The notes: generated by a model not told the origin, from the letters alone. Shown: positions 23,958 to 33,811, counted from the first letter of the stretch. The stretch: DNA of 64,000 bases from Flavobacterium gilvum (GCF_001761465.1 NZ_CP017479.1:4278001-4342000), one strand, 5' to 3'. Numbers and translations: made by a program.

Positions 23958-25331
23958 ATGTCAACATTACTTCCTTTCCTATTGGTTTTCATTATTGCCC
24001 TTGCAATTGGCATTTTCATTGGTAAACTAATTTTTTCTGCACGTTTTCAGTCGGAAAAAGTTAGTTTGGAAGAGAAATTAATTGCTTTGAATTCTCAGAT
24101 AAACCAACAAAAAGAACAATTTTCGGTAGAAAAAATTATCTTCGAAAAGCAACTGGAATTGGCTAATTCCGAAAAAGAAAACATTAGAAACGAGAAAGAC
24201 AGCCTTGCCATTCAACTCACAAAAAAGGAAGTTGATTTTGAAAATCTTTGGGAACGAAATAAGGAACAAAAAAACGAAGTAGAACAACTTCAGGAAAAAT
24301 TTACCAAAGAATTTGAAAATCTTGCCAATAAAATATTAGACGAAAAGTCAAATAAATTTACGGAGCAAAACAAGGAAAACATGAAAAGTATCTTGTCTCC
24401 ATTGCAGGATAAAATTCAGTTATTCGAAAAGAAAGTCGAAGACACCCATAAAGAAAGCATTGACTATCACGCCGCTTTGCGCCAACAAATATTAGGCTTA
24501 CGCGAAATGAACGCTCAAATGAGCAAAGAAACCATTAACCTGACCAAAGCCCTGAAAGGGGACAGCAAAATGCAGGGGAATTGGGGTGAGTTGGTACTGG
24601 AACGTGTCCTCGAAAAATCTGGACTGGAAAAAGGACGTGAGTACGAAGTACAGCAAAGTTTTACCACCGAAGAAGGAAATCGCGTATTTCCAGACGTTGT
24701 TATCAATTTACCCGACGGAAAAAAGATGATTGTCGATTCTAAAGTTTCTTTGACTGCGTATGAAAAATACATCAATGAAGATGAAGATGAAACCACAAAA
24801 AACCGCTATTTGAAAGAACATGTCAGTTCGATAAAACTTCATGTTGAACAATTAGGAAATAAAAACTATCAGGATTTGTACCAAATAGAAAGTCCAGATT
24901 TTGTGCTACTATTCATCCCCATGGAGCCTGCATTTGCGATAGCACTCAATGAAGACACAACATTATACAACAAGGCATTCGAAAAAAATATCGTGATTGT
25001 TACTCCTTCGACTTTGCTGGCTACTTTACGTACGATTGATAGTATGTGGACCAACCAAAAACAGCAGGAAAATGCGTTTGAAATTGCGCGTCAGGCGGGA
25101 GCATTGTATGATAAATTTGAAGGTTTTGTTGCCGATTTAATAAAAATAGGCAAGAAAATAGACGAGAGTAAAGTAGAATACCAAGGCGCCATGAATAAAC
25201 TGGTAGATGGTAAAGGAAACCTCATCACGAGTGTAGAAAAACTCAAAAAAATGGGAGCCAAAGCAAAAAAAGCACTCCCAGACAATATTTTAAGAAGAGC
25301 AGAAACCGATGAAAACACGCTCTTGAATTAA
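23958..25331 (+). CDS. rmuC: DNA recombination protein RmuC
   Basis: A 457-residue protein with an N-terminal membrane anchor (residues about 3-25), a long coiled coil (about 30-180) and the RmuC nuclease-like domain. Signatures are MQGNWGELVLERVLEKSGL, FPDVVINLPDGKKMIVDSKV and FVLLFIPMEPAFA. RmuC limits inversions between short repeats, which is of some interest in a repeat-rich genome. The ATG at 23958 puts the anchor at the very N-terminus; a start at 23925 would add 11 residues. Confidence 0.92.
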   Translation: MSTLLPFLLVFIIALAIGIFIGKLIFSARFQSEKVSLEEKLIALNSQINQQKEQFSVEKIIFEKQLELANSEKENIRNEKDSLAIQLTKKEVDFENLWERNKEQKNEVEQLQEKFTKEFENLANKILDEKSNKFTEQNKENMKSILSPLQDKIQLFEKKVEDTHKESIDYHAALRQQILGLREMNAQMSKETINLTKALKGDSKMQGNWGELVLERVLEKSGLEKGREYEVQQSFTTEEGNRVFPDVVINLPDGKKMIVDSKVSLTAYEKYINEDEDETTKNRYLKEHVSSIKLHVEQLGNKNYQDLYQIESPDFVLLFIPMEPAFAIALNEDTTLYNKAFEKNIVIVTPSTLLATLRTIDSMWTNQKQQENAFEIARQAGALYDKFEGFVADLIKIGKKIDESKVEYQGAMNKLVDGKGNLITSVEKLKKMGAKAKKALPDNILRRAETDENTLLN

Positions 25332-25384
25332 CCCAATTATATAGTAAAATGAAAAATCCCCCCTTAAACAAAGAAATAAAACCA

Positions 25385-25933
25385 ATGGAAAAAGCATTCA
25401 AAACAGTTGCATCCTCACACGTCAGCATTTCAGTATTGATGCTACCTTCCCATACTAATTTTAGCGGAAAAATTCACGGTGGTTACATTTTGTCACTGTT
25501 GGATCAAATAGCCTTTGCCTGTGGTTCAAAATTTTCGGGAAATTATTGTGTAACTGCATCTGTAGATACTGTGAATTTTTTGAAACCAATCGAAGTTGGT
25601 GAACTCGTAACTATGAAAGCCTCTGTAAATTATGTTGGAAAAAGCTCAATGGTTGTTGGAATTCGGGTCGAAGCCGAAAACATTCAGACTGGTCATAAAA
25701 AACATTGCAATTCTTCCTATTTTACAATGGTTGCCAAAGATAATGAAGGGAACAGCGTACCAGTTCCCGGTTTAATTCTATCCAATTTTGAAGACATAAA
25801 ACGCTTTTGCAATGCATTGAAACAAATTGCCTTAAAAAAAGAACACGATATCCATCAGGAAGTATTCAATTATACTTCTAAAGAAACTTTGGAAAACCTA
25901 AAAAAATACAATATTCAAATCAATTTAGATTAA
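25385..25933 (+). CDS. Acyl-CoA thioesterase (hotdog fold)
   Basis: A 182-residue hotdog-fold thioesterase of the YciA/BFIT type. HTNFSGKIHGGYILSLLDQI carries the conserved HGG, followed by CVTASVDTVNFLKPIEVGEL and GKSSMVVGIRVEAENIQTG. It hydrolyses acyl-CoA in the cytoplasm; chain-length preference cannot be read. The C-terminal 40 residues are a poorly conserved extension. An ATG at 25349 would add 12 residues, but 25385 fits the family better. A terminator follows. Confidence 0.88.
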   Translation: MEKAFKTVASSHVSISVLMLPSHTNFSGKIHGGYILSLLDQIAFACGSKFSGNYCVTASVDTVNFLKPIEVGELVTMKASVNYVGKSSMVVGIRVEAENIQTGHKKHCNSSYFTMVAKDNEGNSVPVPGLILSNFEDIKRFCNALKQIALKKEHDIHQEVFNYTSKETLENLKKYNIQINLD

Positions 25934-25983
25934 TTTTTCAAGTTTCAAAGAGACAAAATTCGACCTTTCTAAAACTCAAAATC

Positions 25984-26028
25984 GCTGGTACAAAAAGAAT
26001 TAATCTTTTGCTACCAGCCTTTTTTTTG
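25984..26028 (+). terminator. Terminator after the thioesterase gene
   Basis: GCTGGTA...TACCAGC stem (25984-25990 / 26012-26018), extended by CAAAAAG/CTTTTG, followed by eight or more T. Confidence 0.85.
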
Positions 26029-26096
26029 GCAGAATATTAAGATAATAATCTAAAAAAAAGATGTATCTTTAAGATGAACCTTTAATGGATATAATT

Positions 26097-26636
26097 ATGA
26101 AAAAATTTACTCTATTAGCTTTATTTTCTTTTTTATATCCTATCATTGCCCAAGAAAAATTAAGCACTTCAAAGTGTACTATTTACTTCGAGGCTTCTGT
26201 GCCTTTATTTGAGGCCGTAGAAGCGAAAAATGACATCGTCGACTGTACATTAATCCCTGACAAAGGCCAAATCACTTTTACCGCCGTTATCAAAAATTTT
26301 CAATTCAAAAGAGATTTAATGAAAGAGCACTTCAATAGTAATTATATGGAAAGTGACCGCTATTCTAAAGCTATTTTTAAAGGAGTTATTGAAAAATTTG
26401 ATTTGAAAGTCATAACCGAAAACGATCAGGATTTCCTAATTAAAGGCAAAATGACTATTCACGGTCAAACCAGGATGATTGCCGTAAATGCCAAAATCAA
26501 GAAGGTGGCGAACGGCATCAGCATCAATTCTCATTTTATATTGAACACAGACGATTTTAAAATTGAAATTCCTAGTATTGTAATTGCCAAAATTTCAAAA
26601 ACAGTAAATACGAAAGTTGATTGTGTTTTATACTAA
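26097..26636 (+). CDS. YceI-like secreted protein
   Basis: A 179-residue protein with signal peptide (MKKFTLLALFSFLYPIIAQ). The mature part shows YceI-type landmarks: STSKCTIYFEASVPLFEAVE at the start, FNSNYMESDRYSKAIFKG in the middle and FLIKGKMTIHGQTRMIAV later, a lipocalin-like barrel that binds isoprenoid-type lipids in characterised members. The cytosine-rich catalytic residues of an enzyme are absent. The start at 26097 is preferred over 26085 because it begins the signal peptide. Confidence 0.8.
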   Translation: MKKFTLLALFSFLYPIIAQEKLSTSKCTIYFEASVPLFEAVEAKNDIVDCTLIPDKGQITFTAVIKNFQFKRDLMKEHFNSNYMESDRYSKAIFKGVIEKFDLKVITENDQDFLIKGKMTIHGQTRMIAVNAKIKKVANGISINSHFILNTDDFKIEIPSIVIAKISKTVNTKVDCVLY

Positions 26637-26708
26637 GGCTGTAGCTTTAGGCTTTAAACAATAAGCAACAACTTTCGACTTTCGACTTTCGACTTTGCAA
26701 CTTTGCAA

Positions 26709-27620
26709 CTATCTCAAACTGTCCTTCAGTGCTTTTTTGAGTCCTTTGAATTGAAACCTAAAACCCAGTTTTTTTATTTTATCCGAAGAAACCCTTCTGC
26801 CTTTCAAAACCATACAAGACATTTCTCCCAAAGCCAATTGAATCAAAAATGCCGGAATATTTGGAAGCCACATTGGGCGTCCCATACAACTCGCCAGTGT
26901 TTTTGAAAAAGACAAATTCGTTGTACTGTCATTGATTGTGGCATTGTACGCCCCTGTCATATTTTTATTTTCGATTGCCTCGATATAAATTCTGCTCAAA
27001 TCGTGGATGTGAATCCAAGGCATATATTGTTTTCCTGATCCCAAAGCACTCCCCAATCCGTACTTAAAAATAGGGGCCAGTTTTTTTACTACTCCTCCAT
27101 TTCTCCCCAAAACCATTCCTGTTCGGATTTTTACGGTTCGAATGCCCAAACCAGCCATCAAACTGGCAGATTTTTCCCATTCCTGGCAAATTTTTCCTAA
27201 AAAATCATCGGCAGGTAATGTGTTTTCGGTACAAATCCCCTCACCATTAACGACTCCGTAAAAACCAATTCCCGATGCCGAAACGAAGGCTTCAACCTGT
27301 TTATTATGTTTTTTTAAAACAGAGTAAATCAATTGGGCTGAATCAATCCTACTGCTCCTGATTTCTTCTTTTCTTTTTGTAGCCCATCTTCCTTCGGCAA
27401 TATTCTCCCCTGCCAAATGAATAATATAATCAGCATTGAGCACAGCCACTTCGTCTATTTTTTGATTCGAAACATCCCAAATATAATAAGAGATTCCATC
27501 TGCATTTGGTCTACTGTCTCTGGTCAGTATCGAAACGGAATATCCTTTTTTTAAAAGTTCAGCAACCAAATACCTCCCCACAAAACCAGTTCCGCCTGTT
27601 AGTAAAACGTTTTTTTTCAT
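26709..27620 (-). CDS. TIGR01777 family NAD(P)-dependent epimerase-like protein
   Basis: A 303-residue extended short-chain dehydrogenase. The Rossmann motif is LLTGGTGFVGRYLV at residues 5-18. IIHLAGENIAEGRW, SASGIGFYG and the Lys-containing region KICQEWEKSA match the YfcH/SulA-type TIGR01777 family, whose substrate is not established. A putative -7 element at 27655-27662 lies inside the longer frame that begins at 27710. That supports the ATG at 27620 as the true start. Confidence 0.9.
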   Translation of the reverse strand: MKKNVLLTGGTGFVGRYLVAELLKKGYSVSILTRDSRPNADGISYYIWDVSNQKIDEVAVLNADYIIHLAGENIAEGRWATKRKEEIRSSRIDSAQLIYSVLKKHNKQVEAFVSASGIGFYGVVNGEGICTENTLPADDFLGKICQEWEKSASLMAGLGIRTVKIRTGMVLGRNGGVVKKLAPIFKYGLGSALGSGKQYMPWIHIHDLSRIYIEAIENKNMTGAYNATINDSTTNLSFSKTLASCMGRPMWLPNIPAFLIQLALGEMSCMVLKGRRVSSDKIKKLGFRFQFKGLKKALKDSLR

Positions 27621-27654
27621 TTTTAAAAAATTAGGGGCTGTCAACATTATCACA

Positions 27655-27662
27655 CAAATATA
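27655..27662 (-). promoter_or_regulatory. Probable -7 element for the TIGR01777 gene
   Basis: TATATTTG on the minus strand matches TANNTTTG exactly, 35 bp before the ATG at 27620. Confidence 0.45.
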
Positions 27663-27877
27663 AGTTTCTATTTTATACAGGATTATTAATGATAAGTTAA
27701 ACGTATCCAACAGAATACAAAAAAGTACTAATAAAATTGAAATAGTCCTTCTTTTACGATTTGACTGTACAGTCAGCTACATCACCGAAGAAAAGGCTTC
27801 ATCTGTTTTTATTAAAAATATCACTAATTTCTTCATCAAACCTTAAAATTCGTACTCCCTAATCCCCAAATTCTCTT

Positions 27878-27885
27878 TATATTTG
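27878..27885 (+). promoter_or_regulatory. Probable -7 element for purB
   Basis: TATATTTG matches TANNTTTG, 24 bp before the purB ATG. No TTG is seen at the expected -33 distance. Confidence 0.45.
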
Positions 27886-27908
27886 TGCCTTTCGAAAAAA
27901 CAACAAAA

Positions 27909-29255
27909 ATGACTAACCTGAACGAATTGAATGCTATATCACCAATCGATGGTCGTTATAGAAATAAAACAGTATCCCTGGCTCCATTTTTCTCTGAAGA
28001 AGCCCTAATAAAATACCGCGTATTAATTGAAATTGAATACTTCATTGCTTTATGCGAAGTGCCTTTGCCTCAACTAAAAAATGTTGACGCTTCTTTATTC
28101 GAAAGCCTTCGTAATATTTATAAAAATTTCTCCACCGAAGATGCTCTTTGGATAAAAGAAACCGAAAAAGTTACCAATCACGACGTAAAAGCCGTTGAGT
28201 ATTTTATTAAAGATGCTTTTGAAAAACTAGGCTTATCCGAATATAAAGAGTTTATCCACTTTGGATTAACATCACAAGACATCAACAACACCGCAATTCC
28301 GCTTTCTACAAAGGACGCTTTTGAAAAAGTATATATGCCATCGTTGATTTCTTTGACATCCAAATTAAAAGAATTGGCACAGGAATGGGCACATGTTCCT
28401 ATGCTAGCCCGTACACACGGACAACCGGCATCGCCAACTCGCTTGGGTAAAGAAATTGCTGTTTTTGTGGAGCGTTTGGAAGAACAGATGCGTTTGTTGT
28501 TCAACACTCCTTTTGCGGCCAAATTTGGTGGAGCAACTGGAAACTATAACGCACATCATGTAGCTTATCCGCAAATTGACTGGAAACAATTCGGGAACAA
28601 ATTTGTTGAGGAAAACCTTGGATTACACCACTCTTTCCCAACAACACAAATCGAACACTACGACCATTTTGCAGCTTTTTTTGACGCTTTAAAAAGAATA
28701 AACACCATCATTATTGATTTGGACAGAGATATTTGGACGTATGTTTCAATGGAATATTTCAAACAAAAAATCAAAGCGGGAGAAATTGGATCATCGGCAA
28801 TGCCACACAAAGTAAACCCAATTGATTTTGAAAACTCCGAAGGAAACTTAGGAATTGCCAATGCCATTTTTGAACATTTATCGGCCAAATTACCGGTTTC
28901 AAGATTGCAACGCGACTTGACAGACAGTACTGTTTTGAGAAACATTGGCGTACCAATGGGACATACCTTAATCGCCTTTGAAGCCACTTTGAAAGGATTG
29001 AACAAATTATTGCTGAATGAATCCAAATTCCACGAAGATTTAGAGAAAAACTGGGCTGTTGTAGCAGAGGCTATTCAAACAATTTTGAGACGTGAAGCCT
29101 ATCCAAATCCGTATGAAGCTTTAAAAGGATTAACAAGAACCAACGAAGCTATTGACAAAAATGCTATTCACAGTTTTATCGCTACGCTTGATGTTTCGGA
29201 TGCGATTAAAGCAGAACTATTACAAATTACACCAAGCAATTTCATAGGAATTTAA
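27909..29255 (+). CDS. purB: Adenylosuccinate lyase
   Basis: A 448-residue fumarase/aspartase superfamily lyase acting twice in purine synthesis, on SAICAR and on adenylosuccinate. NAISPIDGRYRNKT at the N-terminus, TNHDVKAVEYF, LARTHGQPASPTRLG (catalytic His) and the superfamily loop GSSAMPHKVNPIDFENSEGN are all intact. The ATG at 27909 gives the standard N-terminus and leaves a plausible promoter 24 bp upstream; a longer frame starting at 27885 would overlap that promoter. A terminator follows at 29281. Confidence 0.96.
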   Translation: MTNLNELNAISPIDGRYRNKTVSLAPFFSEEALIKYRVLIEIEYFIALCEVPLPQLKNVDASLFESLRNIYKNFSTEDALWIKETEKVTNHDVKAVEYFIKDAFEKLGLSEYKEFIHFGLTSQDINNTAIPLSTKDAFEKVYMPSLISLTSKLKELAQEWAHVPMLARTHGQPASPTRLGKEIAVFVERLEEQMRLLFNTPFAAKFGGATGNYNAHHVAYPQIDWKQFGNKFVEENLGLHHSFPTTQIEHYDHFAAFFDALKRINTIIIDLDRDIWTYVSMEYFKQKIKAGEIGSSAMPHKVNPIDFENSEGNLGIANAIFEHLSAKLPVSRLQRDLTDSTVLRNIGVPMGHTLIAFEATLKGLNKLLLNESKFHEDLEKNWAVVAEAIQTILRREAYPNPYEALKGLTRTNEAIDKNAIHSFIATLDVSDAIKAELLQITPSNFIGI

Positions 29256-29280
29256 TAAACCCTTGAAATATTTTATATCA

Positions 29281-29311
29281 AAAGCTATCCTTTTTAGGGT
29301 GGCTTTTTTTG
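29281..29311 (+). terminator. Terminator after purB
   Basis: AAAGCTATCC pairs with GGGTGGCTTT (two G-U pairs) around a TTTTTA loop and is followed by a T-run. Confidence 0.8.
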
Positions 29312-29347
29312 TTTCTGCATCAAGTTACTCGACAAAAAACAAAAAAA

Positions 29348-29424
29348 TAACCGCAAGGTTCGCAAAGATTTACGCTAAGTTCTCAAAGCTTTGCGTGTCT
29401 TGCGCTTCTTTTGCGAACCTTGCG
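29348..29424. repeat. CGCAAAG-type palindrome, copy 2
   Basis: CGCAAGGTTCGCAAA (29352-29366) and TTTGCGAACCTTGCG (29410-29424) are a perfect 15-bp inverted repeat around CTCAAAGCTTTGCG-type sequence. It is the main content of the 282-bp gap before the antiporter gene. Confidence 0.85.
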
Positions 29425-29537
29425 TTTGAATTTTCCCCAAGCAACCGCCGTGAAAGCCAAAAGAATTTTCTTTTTTCGTAAATTAGCCATTCACGATTGT
29501 TAAAACTAATTATTTTGACAAGCAAGAATTCCAATTT

Positions 29538-31778
29538 ATGAGTCTTTTAACCGATGCATCCGAAACTACAAGCCATTTAAACCCATTAATCAGTGATTTA
29601 GGCCTTATCCTGATGACAGCTACTATTGCTGTCTTGATATTTAGAAAACTTAAACAACCTTTGGTATTGGGATATTTGATTGCTGGATTTTTGGCAGGGA
29701 ATCATTTTGATTTTTTCCCTTCGGTCAAAGAAATGAAGAGTGTCGAAGTCTGGGCCGAAATTGGTGTTATCTTTTTACTGTTTAGCCTCGGACTTGAATT
29801 CAGTTTCAAAAAATTAATGAAAGTAGGCGGAACAGCCTCCATCACTGCTGGAATTCAGATTTTGAGTATGTGTATTTTGGGCTATTTCGTTGGCCAATGG
29901 TTGGGATGGCCGAATATGGACAGTATCTTTCTCGGCGTAATTCTGTCTATCTCCTCCACTACAATTATTTTAAAATCCTATGACGAATTGGGCGTTAAGA
30001 CCCAAAAATTTGCCGGAATCGTTATTGGTTCCTTAATCGTTCAGGACATATTGGCCATTTTGATGATGGTTTTATTATCAACAGTTGCCGTCAGCAATCA
30101 GTTTTCTGGAGGTGATTTATTGATGTCGGTTTTAAAATTGGTCTTTTTTCTAGTGATTTGGTTCTTAGGAGGAATTTTCATCATTCCGACCGTTCTCAAA
30201 AAAACCAAACACCTACTCACCGATGAAATGCTGCTTATCATTTCGCTAGCGTTGTGCCTGGTGATGGTTATTTTTGCTGCCAAAGTTGGTTTTTCTCCAG
30301 CTCTTGGGGCTTTTATAATGGGATCCATCATAGCCGAAACAACACAGGCCGAACACATTGAACACCTTGTAAAACCCGTAAAAGACTTATTTGGAGCCGT
30401 TTTTTTTGTATCAGTCGGAATGTTAATTAATCCACACGCCTTATACGAACACGCCATTCCAGTGATTATTCTTTCTTTCGTCACCATTTTTGGCCAATCC
30501 GTCAGCGCAACATTTGGCGCCATTTTATCAGGACAACCCTTAAAAGATTCCATCAGAACCGGAATGAGCTTGTCGCAAATTGGAGAGTTTTCCTTTATCA
30601 TTGCAACTTTGGGAGTAACACTAAAAGCAACCAATTCTTTTTTGTATCCGATTGTAGTAGCAGTTTCGGCGGTAACCGTATTTACCACTCCTTTTATGAT
30701 TAAATATTCGCTTCCTTTTTCCGAATATTTATCGCATAATTTACCCCGAAAATGGACCAAACGAATTGAGCGTTATTCAGCGAGTACGCAAGCGATAAAA
30801 ACAGTCAGTTTGTGGCAAACGGTGATTAATGCTTTTTTAATTCAGGTGATTGTTCTTGTAGTAATCATACTTGCTATCATCTTGCTTTCTGCCCGTTTCA
30901 TTCAGCCTTTGGTTATAGATTATCATTTAGGAAATCCTTTGGTTGCCTTGATAACTTTGGCAATAGTGTCCCCTTTTTTGTGGGCCCTGGCTTTCCGCAG
31001 AGTCGCCACCCGCGAAGTGGAACAGCTAATGCTAGACCGAAAATCGCGCGGCCCATTGACAATGTTGTTTTTCATCCGTATAGTATTGACAATTTTCTTT
31101 ATCGGTTTATTGTTAAACACTTTCTTTTCTTCAAAAATTGCACTGATTTCATTGGTAATTGCTGTTGTAATTTATTTAATTTTTCAAAAGAAACTCCACT
31201 TTCAATACCACAAAATTGAAAATCATTTTCTGAGCAATCTGCACGATAGAGAGATTTCCAGAGCCAAAAGAAGCCGTAGTGATTTAACTCCCTGGGACGG
31301 TCACATGGCTGTATTCGACATTGCAGCCGAATCCAATATTGCCGGCGAATCCCTGAAAAACCTTCAAGTTCGGGAGAATCTTGGTATTAATCTTGTTTCG
31401 ATAAAACGTGGTGACATTACCATTCATATTCCGAGTAGAAACGAACGTATTTTTCCAGGAGATGAAATTTGTGTAATAGGAACAGATGCCCAAGTACAGG
31501 AATTTAAAAAATACCTTGACCAACACGAAATGGATGTTTCACCAGAAGTGGTAGAACCCGACATTGTTCTGCGCCAAATTGAATTGAAAAACCACACTTT
31601 TATTGGTAAAAGCATCAAGGAATCCAAACTACGTGAAAAAACACAAGGATTGATAGTGGGAATCGAAAAAAGAGGAATCCGAACTCTAAATCCCGAGTCG
31701 AATGTTATTCTGGAAAAAGATGATATTTTATGGATAGTTGGTGACAAAAAGTTATTGTCTGATTTGGGGCATGATTAG
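29538..31778 (+). CDS. CPA2 family cation:proton antiporter with two RCK_C domains
   Basis: A 746-residue Kef/GerN-type Na+(K+)/H+ exchanger. About 12 membrane segments in residues 15-400 include PLVLGYLIAGFLAGNH, ILSISSTTIILKSYDELG and GEFSFIIATLG. Two to three further membrane segments follow at about 430-560. The cytoplasmic tail has two TrkA-C (RCK_C) modules at about residues 590-660 and 672-742 (FPGDEICVIGTDAQVQEF; LEKDDILWIVGDKKLL). The nucleotide-binding TrkA-N domain usual in KefB/C is absent, so gating would be by another ligand. It is flanked by repeat DNA on both sides. Confidence 0.9.
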   Translation: MSLLTDASETTSHLNPLISDLGLILMTATIAVLIFRKLKQPLVLGYLIAGFLAGNHFDFFPSVKEMKSVEVWAEIGVIFLLFSLGLEFSFKKLMKVGGTASITAGIQILSMCILGYFVGQWLGWPNMDSIFLGVILSISSTTIILKSYDELGVKTQKFAGIVIGSLIVQDILAILMMVLLSTVAVSNQFSGGDLLMSVLKLVFFLVIWFLGGIFIIPTVLKKTKHLLTDEMLLIISLALCLVMVIFAAKVGFSPALGAFIMGSIIAETTQAEHIEHLVKPVKDLFGAVFFVSVGMLINPHALYEHAIPVIILSFVTIFGQSVSATFGAILSGQPLKDSIRTGMSLSQIGEFSFIIATLGVTLKATNSFLYPIVVAVSAVTVFTTPFMIKYSLPFSEYLSHNLPRKWTKRIERYSASTQAIKTVSLWQTVINAFLIQVIVLVVIILAIILLSARFIQPLVIDYHLGNPLVALITLAIVSPFLWALAFRRVATREVEQLMLDRKSRGPLTMLFFIRIVLTIFFIGLLLNTFFSSKIALISLVIAVVIYLIFQKKLHFQYHKIENHFLSNLHDREISRAKRSRSDLTPWDGHMAVFDIAAESNIAGESLKNLQVRENLGINLVSIKRGDITIHIPSRNERIFPGDEICVIGTDAQVQEFKKYLDQHEMDVSPEVVEPDIVLRQIELKNHTFIGKSIKESKLREKTQGLIVGIEKRGIRTLNPESNVILEKDDILWIVGDKKLLSDLGHD

Positions 31779-31800
31779 AAAATTTAAAAAGGAATTGATT

Positions 31801-32004
31801 TTGATTGCGGGCACGAGCGGGACGCTCGCGCTCAATGTCATTAAGTTAAGCTTTTTTTGTCATTTCGACGGAGGAGAAATCACATAACGTGAGTCTCTAG
31901 TGAGATTCCTCGTGCCTCGGAATGACAAAACGATGGTTTTTATCCTTAACTTAATGGCATTGCGCTCGCGCTAGCTGAGAATTCCTCGTTCCTCGGAATG
32001 ACAA
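31801..32004. repeat. Nested palindromic repeat region
   Basis: CAATGTCATTAAGTTAAG (31833-31850) is inverted at 31945-31962 with one mismatch. Between the arms lie TTTTGTCATTTCGACGGAGG and GATTCCTCGTGCCTCGGAATGACAAAA, themselves roughly inverted. A second GATTCCTCGTTCCTCGGAATGACAA-type copy follows at 31980-32004. No gene was found. The arm sequence recurs at 58238-58254, and the inner unit recurs at 42708-42730 and inside bluB-cobT at 15420-15446. Confidence 0.85.
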
Positions 32005-32105
32005 TTTTGAGGAAGAATATTATGAAGAAATCTCAACAAATATCTCAACAAAATATTGTGACTTCTCCTGAAAAAAAATCACATTTTTAATTCTAAAGTT
32101 GTTCC

Positions 32106-32230
32106 GCGTGAGGGATTGAAGTGGAGCTCTTTTTTCTTTTCAATTGCCCTAGGTCTAAACCTAGGGCAATTGAAAAGAAAAAAAGCGGGAACGGAAAGCC
32201 CGACCCGAAGTTTTTCACGAAGGGTCACGC
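32106..32230 (+). ncRNA. Structured hairpin element, copy 2 (Flavo-1-like)
   Basis: An outer pair GCGTGA (32106-32111) / TCACGC (32225-32230) surrounds the flank AGGGATTGAAGTGGAGCTC. Next comes a perfect 25-bp hairpin (32130-32154 / 32159-32183, loop CTAA), then AGCGGGAAC and the flank AGCCCGACCC. The outer pair differs from copy 1 on both sides in a compensatory way. It lies after the repeat region and before the guaB terminator. Confidence 0.6.
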
Positions 32231-32239
32231 CCAAAAAAC

Positions 32240-32276
32240 AAAAAAAAGGTGCAAGAACTTAATCCTACACCTTTTG
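32240..32276 (-). terminator. Terminator after guaB
   Basis: On the minus strand AAGGTG...CACCTT closes a 16-nt loop and is followed by a run of seven T. Confidence 0.6.
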
Positions 32277-32304
32277 CCTTTTAGACTTTCGTCTTTAGAC
32301 TATC

Positions 32305-33777
32305 TTATCTCGAATAATTCGGAGCTTCTTTTGTGATGGTTACGTTATGCGGATGACTTTCGGTGATTCCGCTAGAGGTAATACGAACAAAACGCCCTGA
32401 TTCCTGCAATGTTGGAATATCTTTAGCTCCGCAATAACCCATACCGGCACGAAGTCCGCCAATGAATTGCAGCATACTTTCGTTCAACTCTCCTTTGTAA
32501 GGCACACGACCCACAATACCTTCTGGAACCAATTTCTTTACATCGTCTTCAACATCTTGAAAATAACGGTCTTTTGAACCTGTTTGCATCGCTTCTACAG
32601 ATCCCATTCCTCTATAGGATTTGAATTTTCTTCCTTCAAAAATAATAGTTTCCCCTGGAGATTCCATTGTTCCAGCTAATAATGAACCCAACATTACACA
32701 ATCAGCACCCGCAGCAATTGCTTTTGGAATATCTCCCGTGTAACGAATTCCACCATCAGCAATTACAGGGACCCCTGTACCTTTAATAGCGGCAGCGACT
32801 TCAAGAACGGCTGAAAATTGAGGAAAACCAACCCCTGCAACGATTCTGGTTGTGCAAATAGAACCAGGTCCTATTCCTACTTTTACCCCATCGGCACCAT
32901 TTTCGACCAAATATTGAGCAGCTTCTGGAGTGGCAATATTACCAACGATAACATCTAGTTTTGGGAATTTGGCTTTCACCGCTTTCAATACATCTACCAC
33001 CCCTTTTGTGTGTCCGTGAGCGGTATCGATAATTACGGCATCAACCCCTGCATTTACAAGAGCAGTTGCTCTTTCAACAGCATCGGCAGTAACACCTAGA
33101 GCAGCAGCTACTCTCAAACGTCCAAATTTATCTTTATTGGCATTTGGTTTCTGAGCTAATTTGGTAATATCTCTAAAAGTGATTAAACCAACCAACTCAT
33201 TTTTATCATTTACAACAGGTAATTTTTCAATTTTATGACCTTGCAATACTACCTCAGCTTCTTCAAGGGAAGTTCCTTCGGCAACAGTTACCAAGTTTTG
33301 ACTAGTCATTATCTCAACAATAGGTCTTGAACCATTTTTTTCAAAACGCAAATCCCTGTTGGTAACAATTCCTTTTAGAATTTTATTTTCGTCAACAATA
33401 GGAATACCGCCAATACCATATTCTCTCATGGCATTCTTGGCATCAATAACTGTTGAGTTCATTAACAATGTAACAGGATCGATAATCATACCAGACTCAG
33501 CACGCTTTACTCTACGCACTTTGGCTGCCTGTTGCTCGATTGTCATGTTTTTATGCAAAACACCTATTCCTCCTTCTTGCGCCATAGCAATTGCCATAGA
33601 ACTTTCGGTAACTGTATCCATAGCTGCAGATACAATAGGAACGTTTAGCGTAATGTTTCTTGAAAATTTGGATTTGATACTCACTTCACGCGGAAGAACA
33701 GTCGAGTAGTTGGGAACTAATAGTACATCATCGTAGGTTAAACCTTCGCCGACAATCTTGGAGGTATGTGCTTTCAT
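32305..33777 (-). CDS. guaB: Inosine-5'-monophosphate dehydrogenase
   Basis: A 490-residue IMPDH, converting IMP to XMP with NAD in guanine nucleotide synthesis. The barrel start is [15 protein letters not shown]. Two CBS domains occupy about residues 95-210 ([40 protein letters not shown]). The catalytic loop [18 protein letters not shown] contains the active-site Cys, and [18 protein letters not shown] and [13 protein letters not shown] are present. The ending is [17 protein letters not shown]. The protein is complete. Confidence 0.97.
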   Translation of the reverse strand: MKAHTSKIVGEGLTYDDVLLVPNYSTVLPREVSIKSKFSRNITLNVPIVSAAMDTVTESSMAIAMAQEGGIGVLHKNMTIEQQAAKVRRVKRAESGMIIDPVTLLMNSTVIDAKNAMREYGIGGIPIVDENKILKGIVTNRDLRFEKNGSRPIVEIMTSQNLVTVAEGTSLEEAEVVLQGHKIEKLPVVNDKNELVGLITFRDITKLAQKPNANKDKFGRLRVAAALGVTADAVERATALVNAGVDAVIIDTAHGHTKGVVDVLKAVKAKFPKLDVIVGNIATPEAAQYLVENGADGVKVGIGPGSICTTRIVAGVGFPQFSAVLEVAAAIKGTGVPVIADGGIRYTGDIPKAIAAGADCVMLGSLLAGTMESPGETIIFEGRKFKSYRGMGSVEAMQTGSKDRYFQDVEDDVKKLVPEGIVGRVPYKGELNESMLQFIGGLRAGMGYCGAKDIPTLQESGRFVRITSSGITESHPHNVTITKEAPNYSR

Positions 33778-33803
33778 GTTGCAATTTCTAGTTGAATTGC
33801 GTG

Positions 33804-33811
33804 CAAATATA
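33804..33811 (-). promoter_or_regulatory. Probable -7 element for guaB
   Basis: TATATTTG on the minus strand, an exact TANNTTTG match 27 bp before the guaB ATG; no clear TTG at -33. Confidence 0.45.

Noticed and set aside
30098..30760. 220-residue minus-strand open frame inside the antiporter gene
   Set aside because: It is antisense to conserved membrane segments and has no signal, domain or promoter.
32121..32336. Open frame through the hairpin at copy 2
   Set aside because: It is formed by the inverted repeat itself and overlaps the guaB terminator and 3' end.
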